A stretch of DNA of 64,000 nucleotides from Bacillus ndiopicus. GTDB lineage: Bacteria > Bacillota > Bacilli > Bacillales_A > Planococcaceae. Location of the stretch: positions 273,091 to 337,090 of the forward strand of contig NZ_HG964404.1 of NCBI RefSeq assembly GCF_000612805.1. The letters are read 5' to 3'. Below are positions 18,123-24,956 of the stretch, piece by piece. How positions within the stretch are numbered: position 1 is the first letter of the stretch; every line of letters begins with the position of its first letter. The position numbers were made by a program, and so were the translations under genes. The notes below the pieces were generated by a model, which worked only from the letters and a program-made list of their open reading frames with translations, was not told the DNA's origin and searched no databases.

Positions 18123-19051
18123 GCTTCTCCACCTACTTCGTTAAACGCTCTAACATAAGAGGCATGTGGGAAAAATATTGGATTATTGATTAACATTAAT
18201 AATTGATTAAGCTGAAATGTTAAAGATAGTAAAACGTTTTGCTCCCCTTCTTTTTTAACCCCATTTTTATAAACATTTAGCTCCATTAAGGTGCGTTCAG
18301 TCTGTGTCTCTCCTTTATAAACTAATTGCTGTAATATTTCTGAAGTGCCTGTGTCATAATGTCCTATATTTACATAATGATTTAATTGCTCGTACCAGTA
18401 ATCCAGAGACGCTGCCTCATTCGCTACTTTTTTTGTTAGTTTTTCATTGCCATCTATCTTTTGTACTTGTAAAACAATATCAAACTGTTCTGAATCTACC
18501 TTATCTGCAGCACATAGTATCGTAATCGGTCGTGTAGAAGTCTGTGTTTCTTTACGTGGCTCTTTATTAGACTCTTTTTTAATCTGATTTTGAAGTTTTT
18601 CATACAATTTATCAACCGTATTGTCCACTAACCCCTGTTGAATACGCACGTAAGCATTCATATCGGTTTTTAACTTTTGAATCTTATCTAACCAGTCTTT
18701 TGATGTATCAAATTCCTGCTTGGATTCATCACGCTCTTTCTCACACCGCACCACCGCGAACACCGCCTCAATCGGGATGTATTTCAGCGTGCCATAGTTG
18801 AATATGTAAGGCGTATACTGCTCGTCATATATGACAATGCTCACTTTTGGTGAAATTGTTTTATACGAATCAATGATACACACATTGGTTTCTAGATTAT
18901 ACTTTGTTGGTACCATCCGTCGAAACACAGGCAACCAAATATTTTCACTATTTTCTGCATCAATGTTTAACTGTGCGATAATGCCCTGCTCTAAGTTCAT
19001 ATAATTTTCAGATAATTTGCTGATGACCGATGTATTGCTCTTCTCCATCAT
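18119..19051 (-). CDS. Stand-alone paralogue of the Cas10 N-terminal module (degenerate DUF6602-like)
   Basis: A 310-residue protein that aligns end to end with residues ~1-290 of the adjacent Cas10. It shares R-x-x-V-P-x-K-Y, Y-D-E-Q-Y-T-P-Y-I-F-N-Y-G, I-P-I-E-A, an N-A-Y-V-R segment, W-Y-E-Q-L-N-H-Y, and the end N-P-I-F-F-P-H-A-S-Y-V. The putative catalytic positions are changed: Cas10 Asp77 is Ser71, Gln108 is Arg102 and Lys110 is Glu104, so nuclease activity looks lost. It may act as a structural or regulatory partner. The start may be either of two adjacent ATGs (19051 or 19048) after GAGGTGG. It lies 10 bp after cas6 and is coupled to cas10 by ATGA. I know no named family for it. Confidence 0.75.
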   Translation of the reverse strand: MMEKSNTSVISKLSENYMNLEQGIIAQLNIDAENSENIWLPVFRRMVPTKYNLETNVCIIDSYKTISPKVSIVIYDEQYTPYIFNYGTLKYIPIEAVFAVVRCEKERDESKQEFDTSKDWLDKIQKLKTDMNAYVRIQQGLVDNTVDKLYEKLQNQIKKESNKEPRKETQTSTRPITILCAADKVDSEQFDIVLQVQKIDGNEKLTKKVANEAASLDYWYEQLNHYVNIGHYDTGTSEILQQLVYKGETQTERTLMELNVYKNGVKKEGEQNVLLSLTFQLNQLLMLINNPIFFPHASYVRAFNEVGGEA

Positions 19052-19061
19052 TCCACCTCAT

Positions 19062-19967
19062 TTAATTGTAATCAATCGTATATCGTCCGAAGCCATGTGT
19101 CGGGTTTCTACCAATATGTAATAATTGCCCGGCCTGTAATAACGGAGTAAATGGGGTAATATCCCCTTCATAACAAGCCCAGCCTGTAATCGTTTCCAAT
19201 AATAATTCATTATTTTTTTGATTCATTGAGTATCTCTTAAATTCATCAACCTGCCACTTCGCTTTACTTGTTTTGACACCTCTTGCCTCTGTTAGCATAG
19301 CCTCGTTATCCCATTCTAGTTGATGCCCTGCATAAGCATGCGACAATAGGCTAATGCGCCTTGTCACAGCTCGAATAATATCCTCGAAAGAAGGCTCTGT
19401 AATTAATCGCTTGCTCTTTTGTAAACGTAACGGCACTGCAAATTGCATAAAAGCATGAGATGCTTGCTGTTCAGTACAATGCAACGGATGCCTTATAGCA
19501 TTTTGTAACCATTTTTTATTGTCGTACCACACTAATTTATGATTTGTTGCATCGGAAATTTTAAGTAATTTAAAGGGGATTCGCTCAGCTCCCCAGCCAA
19601 ACTGTTCCATTCTTCTAATCATCTCAACTATTAATTCCATCCGTTTATTCGCGTCGCCAAATAATGTAATTTCAAATTCGCAAATATCACCTATCTGCCA
19701 ATTCGTTTTACCTGTTGTCAATACATGTAGCACAAATGGATTAATTGAGCCTGCCGGATTTTGAGGTGAAACAAAATGCTTAGCATAGGCACAGTCTTCT
19801 GCAAGTAGGCAAGTAAAGCATTTTACGTTTGGTGTGGGACATACCATTTTACGTAAACTATGACCCAATATTCCTCGTACAGTAGAGCCAAGATAAGGCG
19901 GTAACTTCCCACTATTTTGTGCTTCAAATGTTACACGCAACGTTGTCCAACTCATAAATGAAAACAT
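19062..19967 (-). CDS. cas6: Cas6 pre-crRNA processing endoribonuclease
   Basis: A 301-residue RAMP protein, first gene of the operon. The C-terminal glycine-rich loop I-G-R-N-P-T-H-G-F-G-R-Y-T-I (284-297) and the N-terminal L-P-P-Y-L-G-S-T-V-R-G-I-L-G-H-S-L-R motif identify the Cas6 family with the Cas6_C type ending. A C-F-T-C...C cluster near residues 48-58 resembles an iron-sulphur or zinc site seen in some Cas6 proteins. It should cut repeat RNA at the base of the 8-bp stem, leaving an AUUGAAAU handle. AGGATG lies 7 bases before the ATG. No strong sigma-A promoter could be picked in the AT-rich 120 bp upstream. Confidence 0.88.
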   Translation of the reverse strand: MFSFMSWTTLRVTFEAQNSGKLPPYLGSTVRGILGHSLRKMVCPTPNVKCFTCLLAEDCAYAKHFVSPQNPAGSINPFVLHVLTTGKTNWQIGDICEFEITLFGDANKRMELIVEMIRRMEQFGWGAERIPFKLLKISDATNHKLVWYDNKKWLQNAIRHPLHCTEQQASHAFMQFAVPLRLQKSKRLITEPSFEDIIRAVTRRISLLSHAYAGHQLEWDNEAMLTEARGVKTSKAKWQVDEFKRYSMNQKNNELLLETITGWACYEGDITPFTPLLQAGQLLHIGRNPTHGFGRYTIDYN

Positions 19968-20088
19968 CTACACACATCCTATATATTGTTCAAATAGTAT
20001 AAAATACCTTATTAACTATATGATACATTTATAACATACTTCCTAGTAAATGAAAATATATTCCATACAAAAATTATTCTTATAAAAA

Positions 20089-20135
20089 TAAAAAAACCGC
20101 ATAATACAGGCACGTAGACCTGAAAATTATGCGGT
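20089..20135 (-). terminator. Terminator between arrays 3/4 and the cas operon
   Basis: Perfect 10-bp arms ACCGCATAAT (20096-20105) and ATTATGCGGT (20126-20135), with a further CAGG/CCTG pairing inside. On the minus strand a run of seven T residues follows. It should stop leftward pre-crRNA transcription from arrays 3 and 4 before cas6, so the cas operon needs its own promoter in 19968-20088. Confidence 0.85.
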
Positions 20136-20160
20136 ATCTTTGTATTTTATTAGTGGTTTT

Positions 20161-20396
20161 GCAGCTCTAAAGTTTCTCTATGCAGAGTGAAACACTTAGG
20201 AAAAGGTCGCACACTTAAAGATATGACAATTTCAATCCATTCACTCTATAAAGAGTGAAACATTGTTGGTCATGCAACGCTTGTGAGGATTGTTTATTTC
20301 AATCCATTCACTCTATAAAGAGTGAAACTCCTGTTTCGATGTTAATTCCCGAACCTATAGGGAATTTCAATCCATTCACTCTATAAAGAGTGAAAC
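20161..20396 (-). CRISPR. CRISPR array 3: 4 repeats (1 decayed), 3 spacers
   Basis: Good 33-bp repeats start at 20229, 20296 and 20364, identical to the array-2 type. A decayed unit at 20161-20193, in register, is the leader-distal end. Spacers are 34-35 bp. Only the first ~27 bp of the usual leader follow on the right. Confidence 0.93.
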
Positions 20397-20423
20397 TGTG
20401 AAAAACAAGATAAAAATAACATT
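20397..20423 (-). promoter_or_regulatory. Truncated leader stub of array 3
   Basis: The 27 bp after the last repeat are identical or nearly so to the repeat-proximal end of the leaders of arrays 2 and 4 (TGTGAAAAACAAGATAAAAA), then run directly into the decayed terminal repeat of array 4. The rest of the leader, including its promoter region, is missing. Confidence 0.75.
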
Positions 20424-20908
20424 CCCTCTTTGCAGAGAGACAATAACCAAATAATTATTGAGCAACGCAAGCAAAAAGTTCAATCCATTCACCCTACAAA
20501 GAGTGAAACGATAGAGGTATGGAGCACTTTATTAAATATCAAATTTCAATCCATTCACTCTACAAAGAGTGAAACGATGAGGCAGCTCCTGATATTTTCT
20601 ATGACCCATTTCAATCCATTCACTCTACAAAGAGTGAAACACAGCTATCCTCTTTTTATTCAACACATAAGATGTATTTCAATCCATTCACTCTACAAAG
20701 AGTGAAACGCTGCAGCATCTTTTAGCCGTTCCATGACTTGCTATTTCAATCCATTCACTCTACAAAGAGTGAAACCGGAGAACAATCCAATGCATTAAGT
20801 ATGACATCAATTTCAATCCATTCACTCTACAAAGAGTGAAACCGATATTATTAATCAAAGTATCAGCTGTTTGTTATTTCAATCCATTCACCCTACAAAG
20901 AGTGAAAC
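20411..20908 (-). CRISPR. CRISPR array 4: 8 repeats (1 decayed), 7 spacers
   Basis: 33-bp repeats start at 20477, 20543, 20608, 20676, 20743, 20810 and 20876; a decayed unit lies at about 20411-20443. Spacers are 32-35 bp. The loop reads ACAA instead of ATAA, and the 20477 and 20876 copies have CACCCT, still pairing through a G-U wobble in crRNA. With no full leader for array 3, transcription from the array 4 leader probably runs through both. Confidence 0.95.
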
Positions 20909-21068
20909 TGTGAAAAACAAGATAAAAATAACATTTGTCATTGATTTTCACCAAAAGATAAATCTTTAAGATTATATTAGCCTAAATCGCCTTCCATTTA
21001 AATAGAAAACTACACCTATTATCGGTGCGAATCCCCCTAGTAAATCATGTTCGCTTCACATTCGCACC
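20909..21068 (-). promoter_or_regulatory. Leader of CRISPR array 4
   Basis: A 160-bp leader homologous to those of arrays 1 and 2. It has the perfect inverted repeat GGTGCGAAT (21024-21032) / ATTCGCACC (21060-21068) at the distal end and TTTAGGCTAATAT (minus strand) as the possible -10 region. Confidence 0.8.
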
Positions 21069-21138
21069 TCAATCCCATAGCTTAACTATAGCAAATAGAG
21101 AGTTACTATAAAATTTATTTATTCGTTTTAAAGAGATG

Positions 21139-21173
21139 GAACATCACATTTTCACATTGCCCTTGTGATGTTC
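21139..21173 (-). terminator. Hairpin downstream of the NUDIX gene
   Basis: Perfect 10-bp arms GAACATCACA (21139-21148) and TGTGATGTTC (21164-21173), 37 bp after the NUDIX stop codon. The T-run on the minus strand is poor, so this is a possible but weak terminator. Confidence 0.4.
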
Positions 21174-21209
21174 ACTGACGCTGCCATACTCGTTGCCTCT
21201 AAAGGCTTT

Positions 21210-21605
21210 TCACACAGTACTAACAATTAATTCCACTACCTCTGCTGGTCTTACATCCAATGATTTTAGTTCAGCTTTTGCTAGCCAAATTGGTTCAAAT
21301 GTTCCTGTATATAATTCTGGATTGCTGTATTCTGGGCCGGTGCCTGTACCGACTTTGCCGCCAATTATTTTTGCACGGTAGTAGATTTGTTCGCCGTTGA
21401 ATGGAAGCTTGCATAGTAATTCTGTTAGTTCAACTTGGACGCCTACTTCCTCCATTGCTTCTCGAACGGCTGCTTGTTCAACTGTTTCGCCTGGCTCTAC
21501 CTGCCCTCCTGGAAAAACGAAATAGGTTTGTTCATTTTTCACACGTTTAATTAATAAAAAATGGTCATTTTCTTCTATCACCACTGCACTGCGAATTCCC
21601 ATCAT
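21210..21605 (-). CDS. NUDIX hydrolase
   Basis: A 131-residue protein with a complete NUDIX box, G-G-Q-V-E-P-G-E-T-V-E-Q-A-A-V-R-E-A-M-E-E-V-G-V (residues ~34-57), which binds Mg2+ and cleaves nucleoside diphosphate-X substrates. Substrate cannot be told from sequence; the small size resembles MutT/ADP-ribose-pyrophosphatase-like housekeeping members. The start may be either of two adjacent ATGs after GGGGG (21605 or 21602). It lies next to array 4, but there is no sign that it belongs to the CRISPR operon. It is 10 bp downstream of a small membrane protein gene. Confidence 0.9.
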   Translation of the reverse strand: MMGIRSAVVIEENDHFLLIKRVKNEQTYFVFPGGQVEPGETVEQAAVREAMEEVGVQVELTELLCKLPFNGEQIYYRAKIIGGKVGTGTGPEYSNPELYTGTFEPIWLAKAELKSLDVRPAEVVELIVSTV

Positions 21606-21615
21606 TGCGCCCCCT

Positions 21616-21840
21616 TTAGGTAAAGCTATTTTGCTTAAAGTAAGAAACGACTAGCATAATCATCATGATAAGAAAAAAATAGAGCATAAATAAAAAATTA
21701 ATTTTACTACTGTAGACCAAACATAATACTGGGAAATAAATAGCTACAAATAACAAACACTTTTTGAAATGCCCTATTGTTGCAAATTTAGCTTGCAGGC
21801 AAATCATTGTTACTGAAAATACCATGACAAAATAAAACAT
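21616..21840 (-). CDS. Small membrane protein, unknown
   Basis: A 74-residue hydrophobic protein with two probable membrane segments (roughly residues 25-42 and 48-66) and a short basic linker, K-F-A-T-I-G-H-F-K-K. GGGGTGGG lies shortly before the ATG and the NUDIX start follows 10 bp after the stop, suggesting a two-gene transcript. No family recognised. Confidence 0.5.
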   Translation of the reverse strand: MFYFVMVFSVTMICLQAKFATIGHFKKCLLFVAIYFPVLCLVYSSKINFLFMLYFFLIMMIMLVVSYFKQNSFT

Positions 21841-21895
21841 TAGCCCACCCCATTTATTCGTATGATAAAATATAGTTTTAGAAGGACGTGATTTT

Positions 21896-22276
21896 ATGCA
21901 TTATTTGCTTATTGGTCTTGCGGGAGCCTTAGGAGCTTCTTTACGCTATGCTATCGGGATTCTTTTCACTGAATATTTTAATAGCAGCTTGCTAAGCGCT
22001 ACATTGTATATCAATTTAATTGGCTCCTTATTACTTGGCTGGCTGACAAGCTATTTACCTCGCTTCCCTAATGTCAGCACGAATGTTTCAACAGCTATAA
22101 CAACAGGATTTCTAGGTGCGTTTACAACTTTTTCAGCATTTAGTGTGGATAATATTACCTTATTAATGGATGGACAAGTTTGGGTAGCCTTTAGCTATAT
22201 CATTCTTAGTTTAGTTGGCGGCTTTATTTGTGCGCTTATTGGTTTACGTCTTGGTGCAAAGGAGGGCGGATTATGA
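21896..22276 (+). CDS. crcB: Fluoride efflux transporter CrcB/Fluc, first subunit
   Basis: A 126-residue four-helix membrane protein. Family motifs are G-A-L-G-A-S-L-R-Y near the N-terminus, the Y-I-N-L-I-G-S-L-L-L-G segment, and T-T-G-F-L-G-A-F-T-T-F-S-A-F, which carries the Phe-box and Na+-binding break. Fluc channels expel fluoride as dual-topology dimers. Two adjacent homologous genes indicate a heterodimer of oppositely oriented subunits. It overlaps the second gene by 4 bp (ATGA). No crcB fluoride riboswitch was found in the 55 bp upstream. Confidence 0.95.
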   Translation: MHYLLIGLAGALGASLRYAIGILFTEYFNSSLLSATLYINLIGSLLLGWLTSYLPRFPNVSTNVSTAITTGFLGAFTTFSAFSVDNITLLMDGQVWVAFSYIILSLVGGFICALIGLRLGAKEGGL

Positions 22277-22620
22277 TTTTTGTCGCAATCGGTGGCTTTT
22301 TTGGTGCCATCAGCCGTTTTGCCATTAGCAATTGGATAAAGCAGCATTTTCGTACATACTTTCCACTAGCTACATTTTGCATTAATTTAATCGGTTCCTT
22401 TTTATTAGGCATCTGTGTCGGCCTTGGACCTATCTCATCCTTACAGCTTCTTGCTGGTACTGGCTTTTTAGGTGCATTTACGACCTTTTCGACTTTTTCA
22501 GTAGAAAGTGTCAAGCTCTACGAAAGTCGGGGTTTGCTTGCGGCAGCTACTTATATGTGCCTTAGCTGCGTACTTGGGATATTGCTTGCATTTATAGGCT
22601 GGTGGTTAATGAGCGTCTAA
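22273..22620 (+). CDS. crcB: Fluoride efflux transporter CrcB/Fluc, second subunit
   Basis: A 115-residue paralogue of the preceding gene, with G-F-F-G-A-I-S-R-F, C-I-N-L-I-G-S-F-L-L-G and T-G-F-L-G-A-F-T-T-F-S-T-F. The start at 22273 follows GGAGG by 7 bases; an upstream in-frame GTG/ATG extension into the first gene is not supported. Expected to pair with the first subunit in an antiparallel heterodimer in the cell membrane. The stop codon lies inside the terminator hairpin. Confidence 0.95.
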   Translation: MIFVAIGGFFGAISRFAISNWIKQHFRTYFPLATFCINLIGSFLLGICVGLGPISSLQLLAGTGFLGAFTTFSTFSVESVKLYESRGLLAAATYMCLSCVLGILLAFIGWWLMSV

Positions 22621-22645
22621 AATTTTATAGACGCTCTTATTTTTT
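22611..22645 (+). terminator. Terminator of the crcB pair
   Basis: Perfect 9-bp stem GAGCGTCTA (22611-22619) / TAGACGCTC (22628-22636) followed by TTATTTTTT; it includes the last codons of the second crcB. Confidence 0.85.
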
Positions 22646-22683
22646 CGCCCTACCTGAATTCGAAAAATCCACTTCATAGCTCT

Positions 22684-23097
22684 TTACTGAATCAGCAGTA
22701 AAACAAGCAAGGGTATAATAATAAATGCACTAGTGAATAGTTTAGAGTTTTTTGCCATCGTTTGCCCTGCTAAAAAAATACCTGCTATTAAAGCACCTGT
22801 CACACCTACGATAATTGTATAAACGGAAATGCCAAAAGGTAAGAAAAAGAGCGCTCCTGCTAAAATATAACCTGCATTTTTATAACGTGTAAATGCTGCC
22901 CACTTTTCTGTAATACCATCAATAATACTTGTTATCCCAATGCCATAGCCGAAAGTAACTGCCCACAGCGTCCATGTATGTGCTACTTCGCTAAATTCAG
23001 ATAAATTAAAGCTCTTTATCACAAGTAAATAGCAAAAAATAATGGTTATCGCAAAGCCTGCCGCCGCTAGTTTTTCTGTAATATATCTCCATACCAT
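22684..23097 (-). CDS. Hypothetical four-helix membrane protein
   Basis: A 137-residue protein with about four hydrophobic segments (approximately residues 9-29, 42-60, 74-92 and 96-116, with a further C-terminal one) and a loop D-G-I-T-E-K-W-A-A-F-T-R-Y. It starts MVWRYITEKLAAAG. I do not recognise a family. It is on the same strand as the acetyltransferase gene, 27 bp downstream of it, so co-transcription is likely. Confidence 0.55.
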   Translation of the reverse strand: MVWRYITEKLAAAGFAITIIFCYLLVIKSFNLSEFSEVAHTWTLWAVTFGYGIGITSIIDGITEKWAAFTRYKNAGYILAGALFFLPFGISVYTIIVGVTGALIAGIFLAGQTMAKNSKLFTSAFIIIPLLVLLLIQ

Positions 23098-23124
23098 AGC
23101 GCTTTTCCTACTCTCTATCGGGTA

Positions 23125-23562
23125 CTAAATTTTTTTAGTAAAACAAATAATGCGATTTGCTTCGATAAAGCCTAGTTGCAAATGCATTTTAAGGCTTTCT
23201 TCATTATTTAGCTCACAATCGCTTGCAAATTCTACACATCCTTGCTTGTGAGCCCATTCTTCACATGCCGCAATTAAGTTTTTGGCAACACCTTGCAGGC
23301 GCGCTTCTTCCTCTACATATACCCCTTCTAAATAACCAACAGGACTTGTTTCTGTCCCTTCTACATAGTCGTAGCGTAATTGACATTGTGCAAAGCCAAT
23401 TGCGCGCTCCGCATCATATGCTAGCACAACCAATGCATCGTCCTTTTGCAAAAGCTCCTCTATTTCAATTTTCAGACTACTCACTTCGTTGTCTGGCCAG
23501 AGCTTTTGTGCGAGCAATGCAACTTGCTGTGCTTCTTCAAATATTGCCTGTTTTACAATCAT
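23125..23562 (-). CDS. AAC(6')-I-like aminoglycoside N-acetyltransferase (GNAT)
   Basis: A 145-residue GNAT protein. The order of motifs L-W-P, then I-G-F-A-Q, a R-x-D-Y-V-x-G-x-x-x-S-P-V segment, Y-L-E-G-V-Y-V, R-x-x-G-V-A-K-N-L-I, a G-C-x-E-F-A-S-D segment and H-L-Q-L-G-F-I-E-A-N-R matches chromosomal AAC(6')-Iaa/Iy/Ih-type enzymes, which acetylate the 6'-amino group of aminoglycosides using acetyl-CoA. Whether it gives resistance cannot be told; some chromosomal members are cryptic. It overlaps the upstream lipoprotein stop as ATGA. Confidence 0.75.
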   Translation of the reverse strand: MIVKQAIFEEAQQVALLAQKLWPDNEVSSLKIEIEELLQKDDALVVLAYDAERAIGFAQCQLRYDYVEGTETSPVGYLEGVYVEEEARLQGVAKNLIAACEEWAHKQGCVEFASDCELNNEESLKMHLQLGFIEANRIICFTKKI

Positions 23563-24161
23563 TTTTTATTTTCCTCGATTTTTATTTTTAATAGTAAAAC
23601 ATTTGTGTCGTCTTCAAGCATTTGCTGAATTTCTTCTTCGTTTGTTAAATCATATCCTGATCGCAATGTATTATCCATCGTTTGTCGAAATGCGGCTAAT
23701 ACATATGGCGTGCCAAGCTCCAATGTTTGCTTCTTATCAAAGGCATAATGCCATGCGCTTAATCCTTCATTTAGCTTAAAGCTTGCTGCAATTTGTGGCT
23801 GTGATTTTACACCTGGTCCATAAAGAAATAGAGACGCCATTTCTCCATTTATTAAGCCCAAGCCTAGACGACCTTTTTCTTCATCAGTTGGACTATTTCC
23901 ATATGTTAAGCTGGCTTCGAACTGCTCATCCTTTTTACCATCGCTATATTTTTCAACCCATAGATGAACTGATCGATGATTTGCTTCAGGTAAATAAAAA
24001 TCAAAATCCCAAAGCTGCCCTAAATTCAGCTCCGAAAATGTACGTGTATAATCCGAATCGGTTTTTGGTTCAATTGTAATACCTCCTGCTTCAGATGAAC
24101 AGCCTACACTTAATAATAATAGACCAGCCATTATCACTACAAGAATTATATTTTTCTTCAT
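23559..24161 (-). CDS. Lipoprotein, unknown function
   Basis: A 200-residue exported lipoprotein. The chosen start gives MKKNIILVVIMAGLLLLSVGC, a lipoprotein signal with lipobox L-S-V-G-C; longer in-frame starts at 24182 and 24224 are possible but would bury the signal. The mature part includes W-D-F-D-F-Y-L-P-E-A and a G-L-G-L-I-N-G-E segment; no domain recognised. The last four bases overlap the acetyltransferase start, so the two are coupled. The ribosome site is weak. Confidence 0.65.
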   Translation of the reverse strand: MKKNIILVVIMAGLLLLSVGCSSEAGGITIEPKTDSDYTRTFSELNLGQLWDFDFYLPEANHRSVHLWVEKYSDGKKDEQFEASLTYGNSPTDEEKGRLGLGLINGEMASLFLYGPGVKSQPQIAASFKLNEGLSAWHYAFDKKQTLELGTPYVLAAFRQTMDNTLRSGYDLTNEEEIQQMLEDDTNVLLLKIKIEENKK

Positions 24162-24251
24162 AGTTCCACGCCTTCCCACCATCAATATTTCCATTTTAAT
24201 ATAAATAGAGGAAAAAAAGAACACTAATTTTGATAAGGCTGTTAATATTAA

Positions 24252-24280
24252 AGCCCTCCTTTTAGCCGAAAAGGAGGGCT
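24252..24280 (-). terminator. Terminator after thiE
   Basis: Perfect 12-bp stem AGCCCTCCTTTT / AAAAGGAGGGCT around a 5-base loop, 56 bp past the thiE stop, then T-rich on the minus strand. Confidence 0.75.
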
Positions 24281-24335
24281 AGCCAAAAGCACTGGCTTCT
24301 CTAGTTTTTTGATTCTCAATAACAATAGCTTTATT

Positions 24336-24956
24336 TTACTGCTTAAAGTCCTTGATCGTTTGCGCTATATTTGCACTTTGGCAAATAGCTGAAATAACCG
24401 CTACACCATCTGCACCTGCTGCTAGCACTTGCGCCGTACGCTCTGGTGTGATGCCGCCAATAGCAACGATTGGAAACTCAGGGTATGTAGCTCTTGCCTC
24501 AGCTAAAAATGTAACGCCAGCTGGCTCTTTTGCGTCCGCTTTTGAAGCGGTTGCAAAAATCGGACCTATGCCAACATAATCAGCCTCACCCGCTACAGCT
24601 AATTGCATTTCTGCTGCATTATGAACAGATACACCGATTATTTTATTTGCTAGCTGCTGACGAATTTTCCCTAGCTCTATATCGTCCTGACCAACATGTA
24701 CACCGTCTGCATCAATAGCTAATGCAAGCTCGATATTATCATTGACAATAAAAGGAACATTATATGTGCGACAAAGTGCCTGACAGCGCTTAGCAAACTC
24801 TAATAATGCTTCGCCTTCTAGTGCTCCTTCTCCCTTTTCACGCAATTGAAAAATGGTTACACCTGCCTGCAATGCTTCCTCTAAAATAACGAGTGGATCG
24901 CGCTGACAGTTTACTGTACCCATGATGAAATAAACAGCTAACTCCTCGCGTTTCAA
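24336..24956 (-). CDS. thiE: Thiamine-phosphate synthase ThiE
   Basis: A 206-residue TIM-barrel enzyme that joins HMP pyrophosphate and thiazole phosphate to make thiamine phosphate. Motifs seen: Q-L-R-E-K-G-E-G, F-I-V-N-D-N, A-D-G-V-H-V-G-Q-D-D, G-V-S-V-H-N, Y-V-G-I-G-P-I-F-A-T-A-S-K and V-A-I-G-G-I. Full length for the family. It overlaps thiD by 4 bp; last gene of thiMDE. Confidence 0.97.
   Translation of the reverse strand: MKREELAVYFIMGTVNCQRDPLVILEEALQAGVTIFQLREKGEGALEGEALLEFAKRCQALCRTYNVPFIVNDNIELALAIDADGVHVGQDDIELGKIRQQLANKIIGVSVHNAAEMQLAVAGEADYVGIGPIFATASKADAKEPAGVTFLAEARATYPEFPIVAIGGITPERTAQVLAAGADGVAVISAICQSANIAQTIKDFKQ

Noticed and set aside
20430-20705. 91-codon plus-strand frame across CRISPR array 4
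   Set aside because: Same artefact: repeated residues come from the CRISPR repeats.
21210-21605. NUDIX hydrolase as a CRISPR ancillary gene
   Set aside because: Separated from array 4 by its leader and a hairpin, paired with an unrelated small membrane gene; no operon link to cas genes.
21841-21895. Fluoride riboswitch before crcB
   Set aside because: Only 55 bp are available and the conserved crcB-motif elements are not present.
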